The notes below the pieces were generated by a model that was given only the letters and a program-made list of their open reading frames with translations, was not told where the DNA came from and searched no databases. Positions 1 through 13,770 of a DNA stretch of 64,000 nucleotides are shown in pieces (positions within the stretch are counted from its first letter, which is position 1; each line of letters begins with the position of its first letter). The DNA is taken from NCBI RefSeq assembly GCF_026151205.1, contig NC_087079.1, positions 15,004,445 through 15,068,444 on the forward strand. Reading direction: 5' to 3'. A program made the position numbers and the translations under genes. The DNA comes from Bolinopsis microptera. Taxonomy: Eukaryota > Ctenophora > Tentaculata > Lobata > Bolinopsidae.

Positions 1-634
1 CGAAGGCGCCAAAAAAGGGCGATGTCAATTGCGCAAAACTGTACCATACTTATAGTCAAAATTTCTACCCAAGTTAAATTTGTTTTTGATGGGTCCCTTG
101 AGTTATCCCAAGTATCAAACCCCGGGGTGGAAGTATTTTAGACGGGAATGTTTTCGGATCCTTGATTACTTTTAATTTTCGATAATTTTCGTAATTTATT
201 TGGTTGTAATGACAAAAATTCAAAACATTCTCAAAAACTGACGAATAATGACAGGTGAGGCTGGAGTAATAGCACTTAAAAGGAATTCATTACTTACTAA
301 AGAATGCAGCACTCGGTGGAGGAATATCCGTAAACTCACAGTAAACTCTGGTGCAGATCCTCCCCAGTAAACTCACAGTAAACTCTGGTTCAGATCCTCG
401 GATGGGCGTGGTCTAGGGGCGTGGTTACTCTGTAATGTGGGCCTGCTCGTGCGAATAGTCTGCTAACAATCCTTATCATAAAGCGTTCACTCCTAGAGGC
501 AGTGGTGGGTTAACATTCAGTGTACAATAACTACATAATATGGGGATTACTGAGATTACTATAAAGCAGTTCCAGATAATATGTCATTATGTAGGGCTCA
601 CCTTTATAACTTTATAATAACTCTGTGTTGCTCT
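1..634. repeat. Direct repeat, copy 1 (about 630 bp)
   Basis: Starts CGAAGGCGCCAAAAAAGGG at the window edge and returns almost unchanged at 1265-1897. Contains a local 38-bp tandem repeat (GTAAACTCACAGTAAACTCTGG). No coding potential seen. It may be part of a longer 1.26-kb tandem array cut by the window start. Confidence 0.95.
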
Positions 635-802
635 GTCACATCATTTGTATGTCAGAATTACTGAAAAACTGTGGGAATAATTGTTAATAAACACGATTTA
701 TTCAGTATCCAGTTCTTCAAACTTGTATTAGTTATGTAATTGTAAGGATAGCCAATAACCATACGATTGCAGCAATAAATTTATCAAATTAGTACAGCTT
801 TT

Positions 803-876
803 AATTGATGTTTTGGGACAAAGTGAGAGTCTCCACTCAGTTTTTCGAACAAACATTTTGTCCCAAAACATCAATT
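803..876. repeat. Inverted repeat, 20-bp arms
   Basis: AATTGATGTTTTGGGACAAA at 803-822 is followed by its exact reverse complement at 857-876, with a 34-bp loop. It lies in the 635-1264 spacer, which otherwise shows no gene. Confidence 0.9.
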
Positions 877-1264
877 ATATGATCAACCCACTCAAAAGAG
901 CGAATACAGATTATCAGTGCAGTTTTTGTTTAGTTAGAAAATTGTACGACTTAATTATTTTTCTCTGTTCAACGAATCAATGATTATTATATTAATTATA
1001 GTGGTTCGATAAATAGTTTTGAAATAATCATTTAACCAAATCTGCCTTCGTGAAGCCTGACCCCAATGTGATAATTATGGACATTTTAACGTCCAACATT
1101 AGCGCTTAGCTCCCATTACATCGGCATTAGAAACCAGGATATCTTGTATTAAATGCTGTAATTGCTACTCACGAGAGCGCAAAAAGGCGTGGTTACATAA
1201 CTCATGCTCTACCCCTACAAGTGGAGCTCTAATCAGACGCGGAGTGATTTTGAATTAGATGTCG

Positions 1265-1897
1265 CGAAGGCGCCAAAAAAGGGCGATGTCAATTGCGCAA
1301 AACTGTACCATACTTATAGTCAAAATTTCTACCCAAGTTAAATTTGTTTTTGATGGGTCCCTTGAGATATCCCAAGTATCAAACCCCGGGGTGGAAGTAT
1401 TTTAGACGGGAATGTTTTCAGATCCTTGATTACTTTTAATTTTCGATAATTTTCGTAATTTATTTGGTTGTAATGACAAAAATTCAAAACATTCTCAAAA
1501 ACTGACGAATAATGACAGGTGAGGCTGGAGTAATAGCACTTAAAAGGAATTCATTACTTACTAAAGAATGCAGCACTCGGTGGAGGAATATCCGTAAACT
1601 CACAGTAAACTCTGGTTCAGATCCTCCCCAGTAAACTCACAGTAAACTCTGGTTCAGATCCTCGGATGGGCGTGGTCTAGGGGCGTGGTTACTCTGTAAT
1701 GTGGGCCTGCTCGTGCGAATAGTCTGCTAACAATCCTTATCATAAAGGGTTCACTCCTAAATCCTAGAGGCAGTGGTGGGTTAACATTCAGTGTACAATA
1801 ACTACATAATATGGGGATTACTGAGATTACTATAAAGCAGTTCCAGATAATATGTCATTATGTAGGGCTCACCTTTATAATAACTCTGTGTTGCTCT
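1265..1897. repeat. Direct repeat, copy 2
   Basis: Matches 1-634 with few substitutions and small indels (for example ATCCTAG inserted near 1755). The 630 bp between the copies is not repeated here. Function unknown. Confidence 0.95.
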
Positions 1898-1993
1898 TTT
1901 GAACTTTTGAATAACTATCGTATCGTTTCTTATTGTCACGTCATGATATTATAAGTTATAATTAATACAGGTAAACCTCAAACTTTGGCGCGT

Positions 1994-2050
1994 AATAATT
2001 CAGCAACGTAAGGTCAGATTTTTATTCTGACCTTACGTTGCTGAATTATT
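1994..2050. repeat. Perfect hairpin, 25-bp arms, 7-nt loop
   Basis: The arm at 1994-2018 (AATAATTCAGCAACGTAAGG...) is repeated in exact inverse at 2026-2050 around TTTTTAT. Probably a foldback element or MITE end. The stretch 1898-2633 contains no gene that I can see. Confidence 0.92.
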
Positions 2051-2059
2051 AATTACAAC

Positions 2060-2187
2060 ACTACTAATCTATTACATTTATTGAGAATTATGTAATGTAA
2101 TGTGATGGAAATATTATAAACGGGCATATCCTGTCCAAACCCAGGATGCACTACATGAAGAATTCGTTATAGCTTTGTTTGAAAAGC
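2060..2187. repeat. Dispersed repeat, copy 1 (about 125 bp)
   Basis: Shares ATTACATTTATTGAGAATTA and then GGGCATATCCTGTCCAAACC with 29033-29158. Both copies are in the same orientation. Likely a short interspersed element; the copy here starts just after the 25-bp hairpin. Confidence 0.85.
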
Positions 2188-2728
2188 ATTAATAAGTATT
2201 CTTCCATCTCTGCGCCCCTCACAGTGACCAAAATTAATTAACATATATTATATCGAATGAGTATTGAGTACTGCTGTGTAATGATGGGTTATGCTATCAG
2301 TAAGGATACTGACTCAGTATTCTTGTTGTATCCTTGATGTGTAAATGACATTACATCAAGAAAGGGGATATTTTCTGCCATTGCCTCATTGTAAACACAA
2401 TTTATAATTAAGTATTACGCAAATTGTTTATGTTATGTACATTTGAGTACACTATACTATACAGAGTTCACAAATCAGACTGGCCCTTGGGATCAGTGAT
2501 CACTTAAAATTCAACACTTTCATTTTTCATAAGCTTTTTAATTGTGTTAAGTCCGTATGTGACAGGGGTATTTTGAGCTATACCAACTAAGTGGCCAATT
2601 AGATTTACCAATAGTTCGGTTACGTTAGAATTCTAGTCAGTGACAGAATGTAGCAAGTCCTGCAAGTCCAGCTGTTCACGCTATGTTTCTAGTCAGTGAC
2701 AGAATGTAGCAAGTCCTGCAAGTCCACA

Positions 2729-3010
<282 letters not shown>

Positions 3011-6000
3011 GGGTTAATCAAGAAGACGGTAAGAGTTACGGGGCTGGTTTTTTTCGGTATAGTGCCGACAAAACTATGAGGAAGCCAAATGATTAAGGTT
3101 TTTTAAATCTGCCGGTGGTAAGTTTTGTACCACAAATGTGACATAAAATGGCTCACATTTTCTTCCTCCTCGCTCTCTCTCCCATTACTGCATATTATGT
3201 AGCGTTGGTAAATATATCATAATTAGGTTAGCCTCGATATATATACTGTCATGACCGCAAACGTCAGATTTATGTACAACTTATAAAGCAATATGATCCC
3301 TTAAATACTTATTTGTAGAGATATTGACAAAAATCAGTTATTTTGGCTACACGCATGAGGAAAGATACCAAATTGGGCAACTACTTTGGTCTTTTTTTGC
3401 CGAGTATTGTGCTCAAGTTATCAAAATGTGCAGTTGTAGATCGGGTGTTCTCTTCCAACATGGGTTTTCGGCATAAATCCAGAAGCACCCGGTTCATGGG
3501 TACATAATTTCTACAAGTTCTTAAAGTTAGATCCGGCATGGTGTAAAGTCTATATCATAGTGTTATCTGGTCCTAAAAAGTTGCAAGATATTCAAGTTCA
3601 CCATTTAACGAAGATTGTAGGTTATCTATTATTCTTTACATGATTATTGACTCAACTTCATAGTCGAAACCTGTATTCTTTAAAATATTTAACGGATGGG
3701 CTTTCAAGCTCCAGACAGTAGAAAGGTAGAAGTTGGAGTTCAAGGCATTTACAACTACAGCCTCCAAACCTTTATGAACCACCTAAACGTAAACACTAAA
3801 GAAAAAAAGGGCTGTATGAAGATCGTTAAAATTAGCATGAGGGCATCGTACACCATCTATCTGTCCAGAAACACTATCTATATCGTATGGGCAGATGATT
3901 GGGAGTTAGTCAAGAGGCTAGTAATAGCATAGTAGGAGAGTATTTGGACCCATAAAACATGTTTGATACCGTTATGAAATATGAACCCCTCATAACCGGG
4001 GACTACCATGAAAGTGATATCGCTGTGTCGTTGAAAGACCGTACTACCCGTCAAAGATGTACCTCATCACGACAAGCAGTTATGCTTGTAGGTGAATACT
4101 GAATATGCACTAATATAGTTGAACTACTGTATAATACTCCATTCAAAATAAACCGATTCAAAATATTTAATAATATGAAGTAGCTATTGAATGGTGAAAA
4201 TTCTAATATGGTGAGCAACGAAAGCTCACTTTGGCAATTCATTTACCAATAACGTTTACTTGCAATCAATATAAGATATCACTAAATCTGCGATCCTGAA
4301 GCCCGCAGTCACTGGGCACGAGGTCATTGGGCATAATACTCATTTATGCTCTATAGCACGAAGCACTGCATAGCAGGGCCGGGCACAATTATATTACAAC
4401 GTCCTGGGGTCAGTTTTGTTCCTAAAAATCAGGTGTATGCGTCTTGAATCAGGATGCCATGAATCTGTATAAGTTTTAAGTAGTTTCATTCTACGTTTAA
4501 TATTATTATTTGGTCGTTTACGTTAAAGTTATATTTGACCATCTTATAGCCTCACCCTAAAAAATCCCACTTACTCAATATGTAAAGGCAGGATAACCTA
4601 CAATCTTTGTTTTATTAGTAAACTTGAATATCTTGCAATATCTTGAATATCTAATGCTATAATATAGACTTTAAACCATGCCGGATGTAACTTTAAGAAA
4701 TCATGGATCTAAAAGAGAATGATGTGGAGGTAAGAGGGGGTATTTAGTAGTTAGAAATCAGATCGATGTAGCGGAAAAAAGCAAACCCTAGCATTTAGTA
4801 AAGAGAGCAAAAAGTGATTTTATAACCAAACTCATACAATTGTCTCGCCCATCGCCTGACATTTTAGGGTTTTTAGCCCCTATCAACTCTAATTTAAAAC
4901 TTAATTGAAGCAAATATTTGTCGCTTTGCCCTTATCAGAGGGTCTATCATTTTGAAGTACAATCGAGATCGGCTTTTATCTCCTCTGAGTAACACAAGTT
5001 ATTGCCGACGTTTCGCCCACATGGCTCCTTCAAGTTCAAAGGCGGAAACATATACTTCGTTACGTAATAATGTCCTGGTAAATATCCATATGAAGGTAAA
5101 ACTCTAAATAATAATAATATGGTCTGTTAAAAGGGAAAAGGTTTTAAAATGTACAAAAGGTACAAAAGTTCAAAGCAATAAATTGAGGTTAGGCCATAGA
5201 ATCTAAAATTACTGTCCATTATTTTAGAGCTAAAACTACGCCCACACACAGCGTCCAAATAACAGGTACAACACACAGTGTGACTGTACTTCCTTCTTCC
5301 TATCACTTTCAAGAAATCTTTCGAGGACTTCATATTTGAACGGTTCATCAGGAATTTCTTTTATGTCAGAGTGTGAGATAATTTAAAACGTTTAAAATGA
5401 TACTTCATGCTTGACCCGTGCTGTTCTCTAGAACTTTAAGGGTGTGAATTGTGAATCTAATTTTGCTTAAGCATGAAATCCAGCCCTTCTCGTTGGCTAA
5501 TATTGGTCACGTTATCTATCAGCTGACCGTACCTCGTGACTGGGTCACTCGGTGACCACGTGCCCGACTGACTGGTGCCGTACCATAACGTTAGGTGTGG
5601 CTTCTTCAACAATGTCAGGGTGAAGTGTGACGGGTGGGTCTTTATCGATGTTACTTGAACTGTCCAGGTGTGTGGTATCTTCCTTCTCCTGTTTAAAGAT
5701 CAATTCAGCCCCTGGCTCTGATGATACATGAGTCTTTTCTGTAGAAGGCTGATTAGGTGGAGATATGACAGTAACGAGATTTGGTGAATAATTACTACAG
5801 TCATATCTCTTCAGCTTGGAGATATTTACCACCTTTTCTAAGACGAGTCTCAAACTTTGGTTTAGCCGTTTGTTGGTCCGCTCAGCTTCCGATGAAGATC
5901 AACACTCATAAACCATATGTGTATTTGCAGTTCAGAGACTTCAGCACGGCTTGATAGAATGTTGCGCGGAAACCACGGGCATTATCGCTGATTATCTCCC

Positions 6001-7401
6001 TCGGGACACCATGAATCAGTACCCATTTATGCATAATCAAAGCAATGTTTTGTTCTGCTTTCTGACTGTTGTTGGCTGTAGCAACAACGTATCCGTAGTA
6101 AGCATCGGTCATGCTGATTGCTGAGGATATTATACTTGTTTCCTGAAGCTGCCAGACCAAGCTTCTCTGGTTCTATGTGGTCTAACACGAGAATGTCGTT
6201 GAATTGATGAGCTATGATGTGCTTTCTTTTGGCCTTGGAGTAAGCCTGCGGTTGTTTTACTCTTCCGCACGTGATGCAAGCTTTGACAAACAACTCTACG
6301 TCTGGGGACATTCCAGGCCAATAATAGTGTCTGCGACTAATGTCCAGTGTCAATTTTATTCTTGGGTGGTTTCCCATCAATGAGGCGTGGCACATCTGCA
6401 GAACGGCTTCTTTATTCTCATCGGGTAAGCAGATAAGCCATACATCTTCCTCCTGCACTTTGTTTTTCACAGGCACCCATTTCCGCATTATAATGCCGTT
6501 CGTTAGTTTCAACAAACTCAATTGTTTGAAGTAAGAAACCATTTCTTTAGGCGCTCTGAATTTTTGAATAGTTGGTGGCTTTTGTCCGTTGAGAAGCCAT
6601 TGCTTGACCACGCTTAAAATGGTGTCGCAACTTTGAGTATTTTGTATCGCTGAGATGAGATCGTCGGAAAAAAGTCGGGCATCTGATCTTCAGGGGACTG
6701 GTTCACTGGAGTTTCAATCGGCGGTGATATTACATTGTTAGGAATGGCATTGACTTTGACTGAACATCAATCAGATTGCACAAACATTTTTCCTGATCCA
6801 GTTTAGGAGGTTGAAGGCTGTGTGTATTGCTGACTCCGTTCAGCTTCAGTGTTTTGTTCCGTTGAGAGAAGAAACTGGGCGGTATGAGCCTCTGATTATC
6901 AGTTGATGTCACTTCCTCAGAGTTATTAGTCGACGACTTTCCATCGTTATATTCAAGTTTAGAGCTATCGTACGTCCCTGTGTGGTTAACCTTACCTTGG
7001 GCAGGTCTCTTCTCTTTTGGTATTCTTTTAAGCTCGTTCTGCGCATCGAAAATCGTAGTAACTCGATTAAAAAATTCTTCGTGCTTTCGTTGTTTCATGA
7101 TTATGAATCTGTGATACGGCTTCGTCCTCTTCGACCGGATCCTTCTCCCGATCGCACTGGGTTGCCACTTCTCTGAACTGTTTCTTGAACGGGAAACGGG
7201 AAATAAAATCAGCAATTGAGTTCTTGGCTCCTGAGAGATGCTCGAAGTCGAAGGAGTAGTCAGCAAGCGCTTATAATATCTTTCTTCTGAGTGTGGGGTT
7301 GTTCTTCGAGAATATCGTGTCGAGCCTGGTGATCAAACAAAGACAGTCAGTTTTAACTTTGAAATGGGTTCCTTTTTGATAAAGTTTCCAAAACTTAAAA
7401 G
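3011..7401. repeat. 4.4-kb tandem duplication, copy A
   Basis: Begins with GGGTTAATCAAGAAGACGG directly after the CTGT microsatellite and ends with CCAAAACTTAAAAG. It is nearly identical to 7417-11789, with a few substitutions and short indels. The junction between the copies is a short remnant of the same CTGT repeat (7401-7416), so the duplication probably arose by unequal exchange or slippage through the microsatellite, or is an assembly duplication. It carries the integrase half of a gypsy-type element (5545-7320). The left part (3011-5100) shows no recognisable gene; a 78-codon ORF at 3696-3932 is shared by both copies but unrecognised. Confidence 0.95.
5545..7320 (-). mobile_element. 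Ty3/gypsy-type integrase region, copy A (broken)
   Basis: Minus-strand frames give a zinc-binding H2C2 domain (HASLMGNHPRIK...ACITCGRVKQ), then integrase core pieces with the first two acidic residues (ILVLDHIEPEK, then IISDNARGF). Frames 6027-6611 and 5906-6160 overlap because a 7-bp insertion near 6117-6123 breaks the core. A frame at 5545-5853 probably covers the C-terminal domain. The preceding frame (6730-7266) is a diverged region between RNase H and integrase. No LTR was identified. Not functional as it stands. Confidence 0.85.
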
Positions 7402-7416
7402 TCTGTCTGTCTGTCT

Positions 7417-10400
7417 GGGTTAATCAAGAAGACGGTAAGAGTTACGGGGCTGGTTTTTTTCGGTATAGTGCCGACAAAACTATGAGGAAGCCAAATGATT
7501 AAGGTTTTTTAAATCTGCCAGTGGTAAGTTTTGTACCACAAATGTGACATAAAATGGCTCACATTTTCTTCCTCCTCGCTCTCTCTCCCATTACTGCATA
7601 TTATGTAGCGTTGGTAAATATATCATAATTAGGTTAGCCTCGATATATATACTGTCATGACCGCAAACGTCAGATTTATGTACAACTTATAAAGCAATAT
7701 GATCCCTTAAATACTTATTTGTAGAGATATTGACAAAAATCAGTTATTTTGGCTACACGCATGAGGAAAGATACCAAATTGGGCAACTACTTTGGTCTTT
7801 TTTTGCCGAGTATTGTGCTCAAGTTATCAAAATGTGCAGTTGTAGATCGGGTGTTCTCTTCCAACATGGGTTTTCGGCATAAATCCAGAAGCACCCGGTT
7901 CATGGGTACATAATTTCTACAAGTTCTTAAAGTTAGATCCGGCATGGTGTAAAGTCTATATCATAGTGTTATCTGGTCCTAAAAAGTTGCAAGATATTCA
8001 AGTTCACCATTTAACGAAGATTGTAGGTTATCTATTATTCTTTACATGATTATTGACTCAACTTCATAGTCGAAACCTGTATTCTTTAAAATATTTAACG
8101 GATGGGCTTTCAAGCTCCAGACAGTAGAAAGGTAGAAGTTGGAGTTCAAGGCATTTACAACTACAGCCTCCAAACCTTTATGAACCACCTAAACGTAAAC
8201 ACTAAAGAAAAAAAGGGCTGTATGAAGATCGTTAAAATTAGCATGAGGGCATCGTACACCATCTATCTGTCCAGAAACACTATCTATATCGTATGGGCAG
8301 ATGATTGGGAGTTAGTCAAGAGGCTAGTAATAGCATAGTAGGAGAGTATTTGGACCCATAAAACATGTTTGATACCGTTATGAAATATGAACCCCTCATA
8401 ACCGGGGACTACCATGAAAGTGATATCGCTGTGTCGTTGAAAGACCGTACTACCCGTCAAAGATGTACCTCATCACGACAAGCAGTTATGCTTGTAGGTG
8501 AATACTGAATATGCACTAATATAGTTGAACTACTGTATAATACTCCATTCAAAATAAACCGATTCAAAATATTTAATAATATGAAGTAGCTATTGAATGG
8601 TGAAAATTCTAATATGGTGAGCAACGAAAGCTCACTTTGGCAATTCAAACCAATAACGTTTACTTGCAATCAATATAAGATATCACTAAATCTGCGATCC
8701 TGAAGCCCGCAGTCACTGGGCACGAGGTCATTGGGCATAATACTCATTTATGCTCTATAGCACGAAGCACTGCATAGCAGGGCCGGGCACAATTATATTA
8801 CAACGTCCTGGGGTCAGTTTTGTTCCTAAAAATCAGGTGTATGCGTCTTGAATCAGGATGCCATGAATCTGTATAAGTTTTAAGTAGTTTCATTCTACGT
8901 TTAATATTATTATTTGGTCGTTTACGTTAAAGTTATATTTGACCATCTTATAGCCTCACCCTAAAAAATCCCACTTACTCAATATGTAAAGGCAGGATAA
9001 CCTACAATCTTTGTTTTATTAGTAAACTTGAATATCTTGCAATATCTTGAATATCTAATGCTATAATATAGACTTTAAACCATGCCGGATGTAACTTTAA
9101 GAAATCATGGATCTAAAAGAGAATGATGTGGAGGTAAGAGGGGGTATTTAGTAGTTAGAAATCAGATCGATGTAGCGGAAAAAAGCAAACCCTAGCATTT
9201 AGTAAAGAGAGCAAAAAGTGATTTTATAACCAAACTCATACAATTGTCTCGCCCATCGCCTGACATTTTAGGGTTTTTAGCCCCTATCAACTCTAATTTA
9301 AAACTTAATTGAAGCAAATATTTGTCGCTTTGCCCTTATCAGAGGGTCTATCATTTTGAAGTACAATCGAGATCGGCTTTTATCTCCTCTGAGTAACACA
9401 AGTTATTGCCGACGTTTCGTCCACATGGCTCCTTCAAGTTCAAAGGCGGAAACATATACTTCGTTACGTAATAATGTCCTGGTAAATATCCATATGAAGG
9501 TAAAACTCTAAATAACAATAATATGGTCTGTTAAAAGGGAAAAGGTTTCAAAATGTACAAAAGGTACAAAAGTTCAAAGCAATAAATTGAGGTTAGGCCA
9601 TAGAATCTAAAATTACTGTCCATTATTTTAGAGCTAAAACTACGCCCACACACAGCGTCCAAATAACAGGTACAACACACAGTGTGACTGTACTTCCTTC
9701 TTCCTATCACTTTCAAGAAATCTTTCGAGGACTTCATATTTGAACGGTTCATCAGGAATTTCTTTTATGTCAGAGTGTGAGATAATTTAAAACGTTTAAA
9801 ATGATACTTCATGCTTGACCCGTGCTGTTCTCTAGAACTTTAAGGGTGTGAATTGTGAATCTAATTTTGCTTAAGCATGAAATCCAGCCCTTCTCGTTGG
9901 CTAATATTGGTCACGTTATCTATCAGCTGACCGTACCTCGTGACTGGGTCACTCGGTGACCACGTGCCCGACTGACTGGTGCCGTACCATAACGTTAGGT
10001 GTGGCTTCTTCAACAATGTCAGGGTGAAGTGTGACGGGTGGGTCTTTATCGATGTTACTTGAACTGTCCAGGTGTGTGGTATCTTCCTTCTCCTGTTTAA
10101 AGATCAATTCAGCCCCTGGCTCTGATGATACATGAGTCTTTTCTGTAGAAGGCTGATTAGGTGGAGATATGACAGTAACGAGATTTGGTGAATAATTACT
10201 ACAGTCATATCTCTTCAGCTTGGAGATATCTACCACCTTTTCTAAGACGAGTCTCAAACTTTGGTTTATCCGTTTGTTGGTCCGCTCAGCTTCCGATGAA
10301 GATCAACATTCATGAACCATATGTGTATTTGCAGTTCAGAGACTTCAGCACGGCTTGATAGAATGTTGCGTGGAAACCACGGGCATTATCGCTGATTATC

Positions 10401-11789
10401 TCCCTCGGGACACCATGAATCAGTACCCATTTATGCATAATCAAAGCAATGTTTTGTTCTGCTTTCTGACTGTTGGTGGCTGCAACAACAACGTATCCGT
10501 AGTAAGCATCGGTCATGCTGAGGATATTATACTTGTTTCCTGAAGCTGCCAGACCAAGCTTCTCTGGTTCTATGTGGTCTAACACGAGAATGTCGTTGAA
10601 ATGATCTGTGCTTTCTTTTGGCCTTGGAGTAAGCCTACGGTTGTTTTACTCTTCCGCACGTGATGCAAGCTTTGACAAACAACTCTACGTCTGGGGACAT
10701 TCCAGGCCAATAATAGTGTCTGCGACTAATGTCCAGTGTCAATTTTATTCTTGGGTGGTTTCCCATCAATGAGGCGTGGCACATCTGCAGAACGGCTTCT
10801 TTATTCTCATCGGGTAAGCAGATAAGCCATACATCTTCCTCCTGCACTTTGTTTTTCACAGGCACCCATTTCCGCATTATAATGCCGTTCGTTAGTTTCA
10901 ACAAACTCAATTGTTTGAAGTAAGAAACCATTTCTTTAGGCGCTCTGAATTTTTGAATAGTTGGTGGCTTTTGTCCGTTGAGAAGCCATTGCTTGACCAC
11001 GCTTAAAATGGTGTCGCAACTTTGAGTATTTTGTATCGCTGAGATGAGATCGTCGGAAAAAAGTCGGGCATCTGATCTTCAGGGGACTGGTTCACTGGAG
11101 TTTCAATCGGCGGTGATATTACATTGTTAGAATGGCATTGACTTTGACTGAACATCAATCAGATTGCACAAACATTTTTCCTGATCCAGTTTAGGAGGTT
11201 GAAGGCTGTGTGTATTGCTGACTCCGTTCAGCTTCAGTGTTTTGTTCCGTTGAGAGAAGAAACTGGGCGGTATGAGCCTCTGATTATCAGTTGATGTCAC
11301 TTCCTCAGAGTTATTAGTCGACGACTTTCCATCGTTATATTCAAGTTTAGAGCTATCGTACGTCCCTGTGTGGTTAACCTTACCTTGGGCAGGTCTCTTC
11401 TCTTTTGGTATTCTTTTAAGCTCGTTCTGCGCATCGAAAATCGTAGTAACTCGATTAAAAAATTCTTCGTGCTTTCGTTGTTTCATGATTATGAATCTGT
11501 GATACGGCTTCGTCCTCTTCGACCGGATCCTTCTCCCGATCGCACTGGGTTGCCACTTCTCTGAACTGTTTCTTGAACGGGAAACGGGAAATAAAATCAG
11601 CAATTGAGTTCTTGGCTCCTGAGAGATGCTCGAAGTCGAAGGAGTAGTCAGCAAGCGCTTATAATATCTTTCCTCTGAGTGTGGGGTTGTTCTTCGAGAA
11701 TATCGTGTCGAGCCTGGTGATCAAACAAAGACAGTCAGTTTTAACTTTGAAATGGGTTCCTTTTTGATAAAGTTTCCAAAACTTAAAAG
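7417..11789. repeat. 4.4-kb tandem duplication, copy B
   Basis: Second copy of 3011-7401. Differences include a 4-bp change near 8646 (copy A 4248), an 8-bp loss near 10600 and lack of the 7-bp insertion that copy A has near 6120. Beyond 11789 the sequence continues into the RNase H and RT remnant, so copy B is the ancestral context and copy A the added segment. Confidence 0.95.
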
Positions 11790-12640
11790 CGTTGACCAGA
11801 GTGAGTAGTTCTAACTTGGTCTGTCCCCAGTTTGGAGGAATAGACTTTGAAAATTATCCAGCTACTCGCTGTTCACCGTTGATTCTTTGTGATAAGTGGG
11901 CTCCCATCCCAAACTTATTTCCCTCAACAACTAGTTCGTAGGACTGTTCCTTGTCGTGCAGGTCGGGTATACACAAGGTAATGCTGTTCGTCACAGCATC
12001 CTTCAACTTCTGCAGATTTTCTTCACATGCCTGAGTCCATCTGAATGTGACTCCTTTCCGCAATAACTGGTACATACAGTGAGTAAGACCAGCATATTGG
12101 GGAATCCATTTCCGATTGAAACCGAAGAACCCGAGCAAGCTTTGCAGGGACTTTCTATCTGTAAGGGCCTTTAAATCAGTAAGAGCCTTGACCCTGTCTT
12201 TGGTTATTCGCAATCCTTCTCCCGATTGTGTGATTCCGACAAAGTTAACTTCTTTTCGAAGGAATTAGTGAGATCTTCCTGGAGAAAGCTTCATTCCAGC
12301 TGCAGTGAGTCGTTGAAACACTATCTCAAGTCTGGATAATTAAGTGAGAGTATACTGTATCAGATGCTAACAATAAATCGTCTAGGAAGTAGACAATCGT
12401 CTAGGAAGTAGACAATTCCTAAGGCATTCCTGTGGGATACTGAAGGGAAAGGAAGCAGTTCTAACGAGCTCTTCTCAAACACAAGGATATAACTTGTGAA
12501 CTCGGCTAGTATATATGAAACATTTGTCATGGAGTTGTAGAGGGAGTTATGTGCCTCGCCGGGCTAAAGTAGTGGATGACCTTGCTGTACGGCAAGTTAA
12601 ACAAGGATCTGAAACTACTAGGTTTCGTACAGACTCAACT
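9949..12640 (-). mobile_element. Ty3/gypsy-type pol remnant (RT, RNase H, integrase), copy B
   Basis: Read on the minus strand from 12640: a decayed RT with the catalytic FLDD box (about 12375-12405, in YFLDDLLLAS), containing an 18-bp internal duplication; the RT connection region (11854-12213, LLGFFGFNRKWIPQYAGLT, then FRWTQACEENLQKLK); an RNase H trace (VKTDCLCLI) near 11740; the H2C2 zinc domain (10635-11000); and the integrase core (10310-10585, LDHIEPEK and SDNARGF). An 8-bp loss near 10600 breaks the frame between zinc domain and core. Upstream of about 12640 the similarity fades. Order RT-RNase H-INT is that of Ty3/gypsy elements. Confidence 0.85.
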
Positions 12641-13500
12641 CTGCACCCGTGTCAATATGTTCATTATATGCAAGCCTCTTGATTTATATTACCTTTTACG
12701 AGAGCTATGGGCAAGTCCCCATACAACGTAGTCCGATATAGTTCCACTGCGTCATAATATATCTGAATCTGGTATATATCTGAATCAGTATAAATGTAAT
12801 AAACAAGAACCTTATCAGGTCAAATAACATCGGGAACAACATCTGGCGTTAAGATATAAGAGGTCAAGTTACTTTTGCCAGACTACTTATCGAAACCGAC
12901 GACCTCTGCAAGAAACCCCAGATATGGATGGATGACAGTTTTGATTTTATTTTAGACTTTTCAATCTGTTTCTAAGGCCGATAAGCGAGTAATATTCTTG
13001 TTACGATGAGTAGTAACTGTTTTGCCTTTATTTATCCAAGTTCGGACAGCATGTTTAATATGGAGCGCGCTGAGTGTCTATCGCCATTTTCTGGTTAAAT
13101 ATATAAAGTTCTATGTCATTATTGCGGCGCAATCTAGCTAACCTGCCGCCATGCGTTTGATATGCGGCGCGCGCTGCATCATGCATGCAATCTATTTATA
13201 GAAAGCATATGGTACTTTTCATACCATTAAGTACTTAGTATGAACTTGAAGATTCAAACTATTACTTGCAAACTGCACCTTTCTCGTTTTTCGTATAAGA
13301 TCAGAAATGCCTTTCAATTAGTATAGCCGTCAGCTCAGCGGCGCTAAGCCTACCATTCTCAATTCTGCTACACAACCTCAATTGTGTTATTGAACATAAA
13401 AGCAGGAGGTCAGCAAGCTCCAAATTCAAAATATGAAATATAGCTAATGCCGAAACTATCGTTAGTGCCAAAACTATCGTTTTTGTGTTATGTAGTGCCG
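12641..13500. other. No gene seen
   Basis: Intergenic AT-rich DNA between the gypsy remnant and the palindromic repeats. Weak GC-rich patches (GGCGCGC) occur but no domain, exon or element end could be recognised. Confidence 0.6.
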
Positions 13501-13524
13501 CAACCACCATTATATTAGTGCCGC

Positions 13525-13592
13525 AGCTATTGCTAGTGCCGCAGCTATTGCTAGTTACGTAACTAGCAATAGCTGCGGCACTAGCAATAGCT
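13525..13592. repeat. Perfect 68-bp palindrome
   Basis: Two 34-bp arms meet at TTAC|GTAA (13558/13559) with no loop. The arms contain GTGCCGCAGCTATTGCTAG. A related gapped inverted repeat is at 14767-14847. The 109-codon ORF across this area (13301-13630) is a by-product of the repeats. Confidence 0.95.
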
Positions 13593-13770
13593 TTTTGCTG
13601 CAGGACTAATATCAATGGTATTTGTGGCACAATTGATATTTTATTATGTGTCGAGGCGACATATTGTTTATTTATTGTAAACTGCTAGGCCAGTGTTATA
13701 CATCAATGATAACTGAATCATTTGAGTTTGCACTTATCGATGAATGATAAAAATATAATTACTACAAGTA

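Noticed and set aside
3696..3932. 78-codon ORF, repeated at 8102-8338
   Set aside because: Identity of the copies is due to the tandem duplication, not selection; no recognisable domain or splice context.
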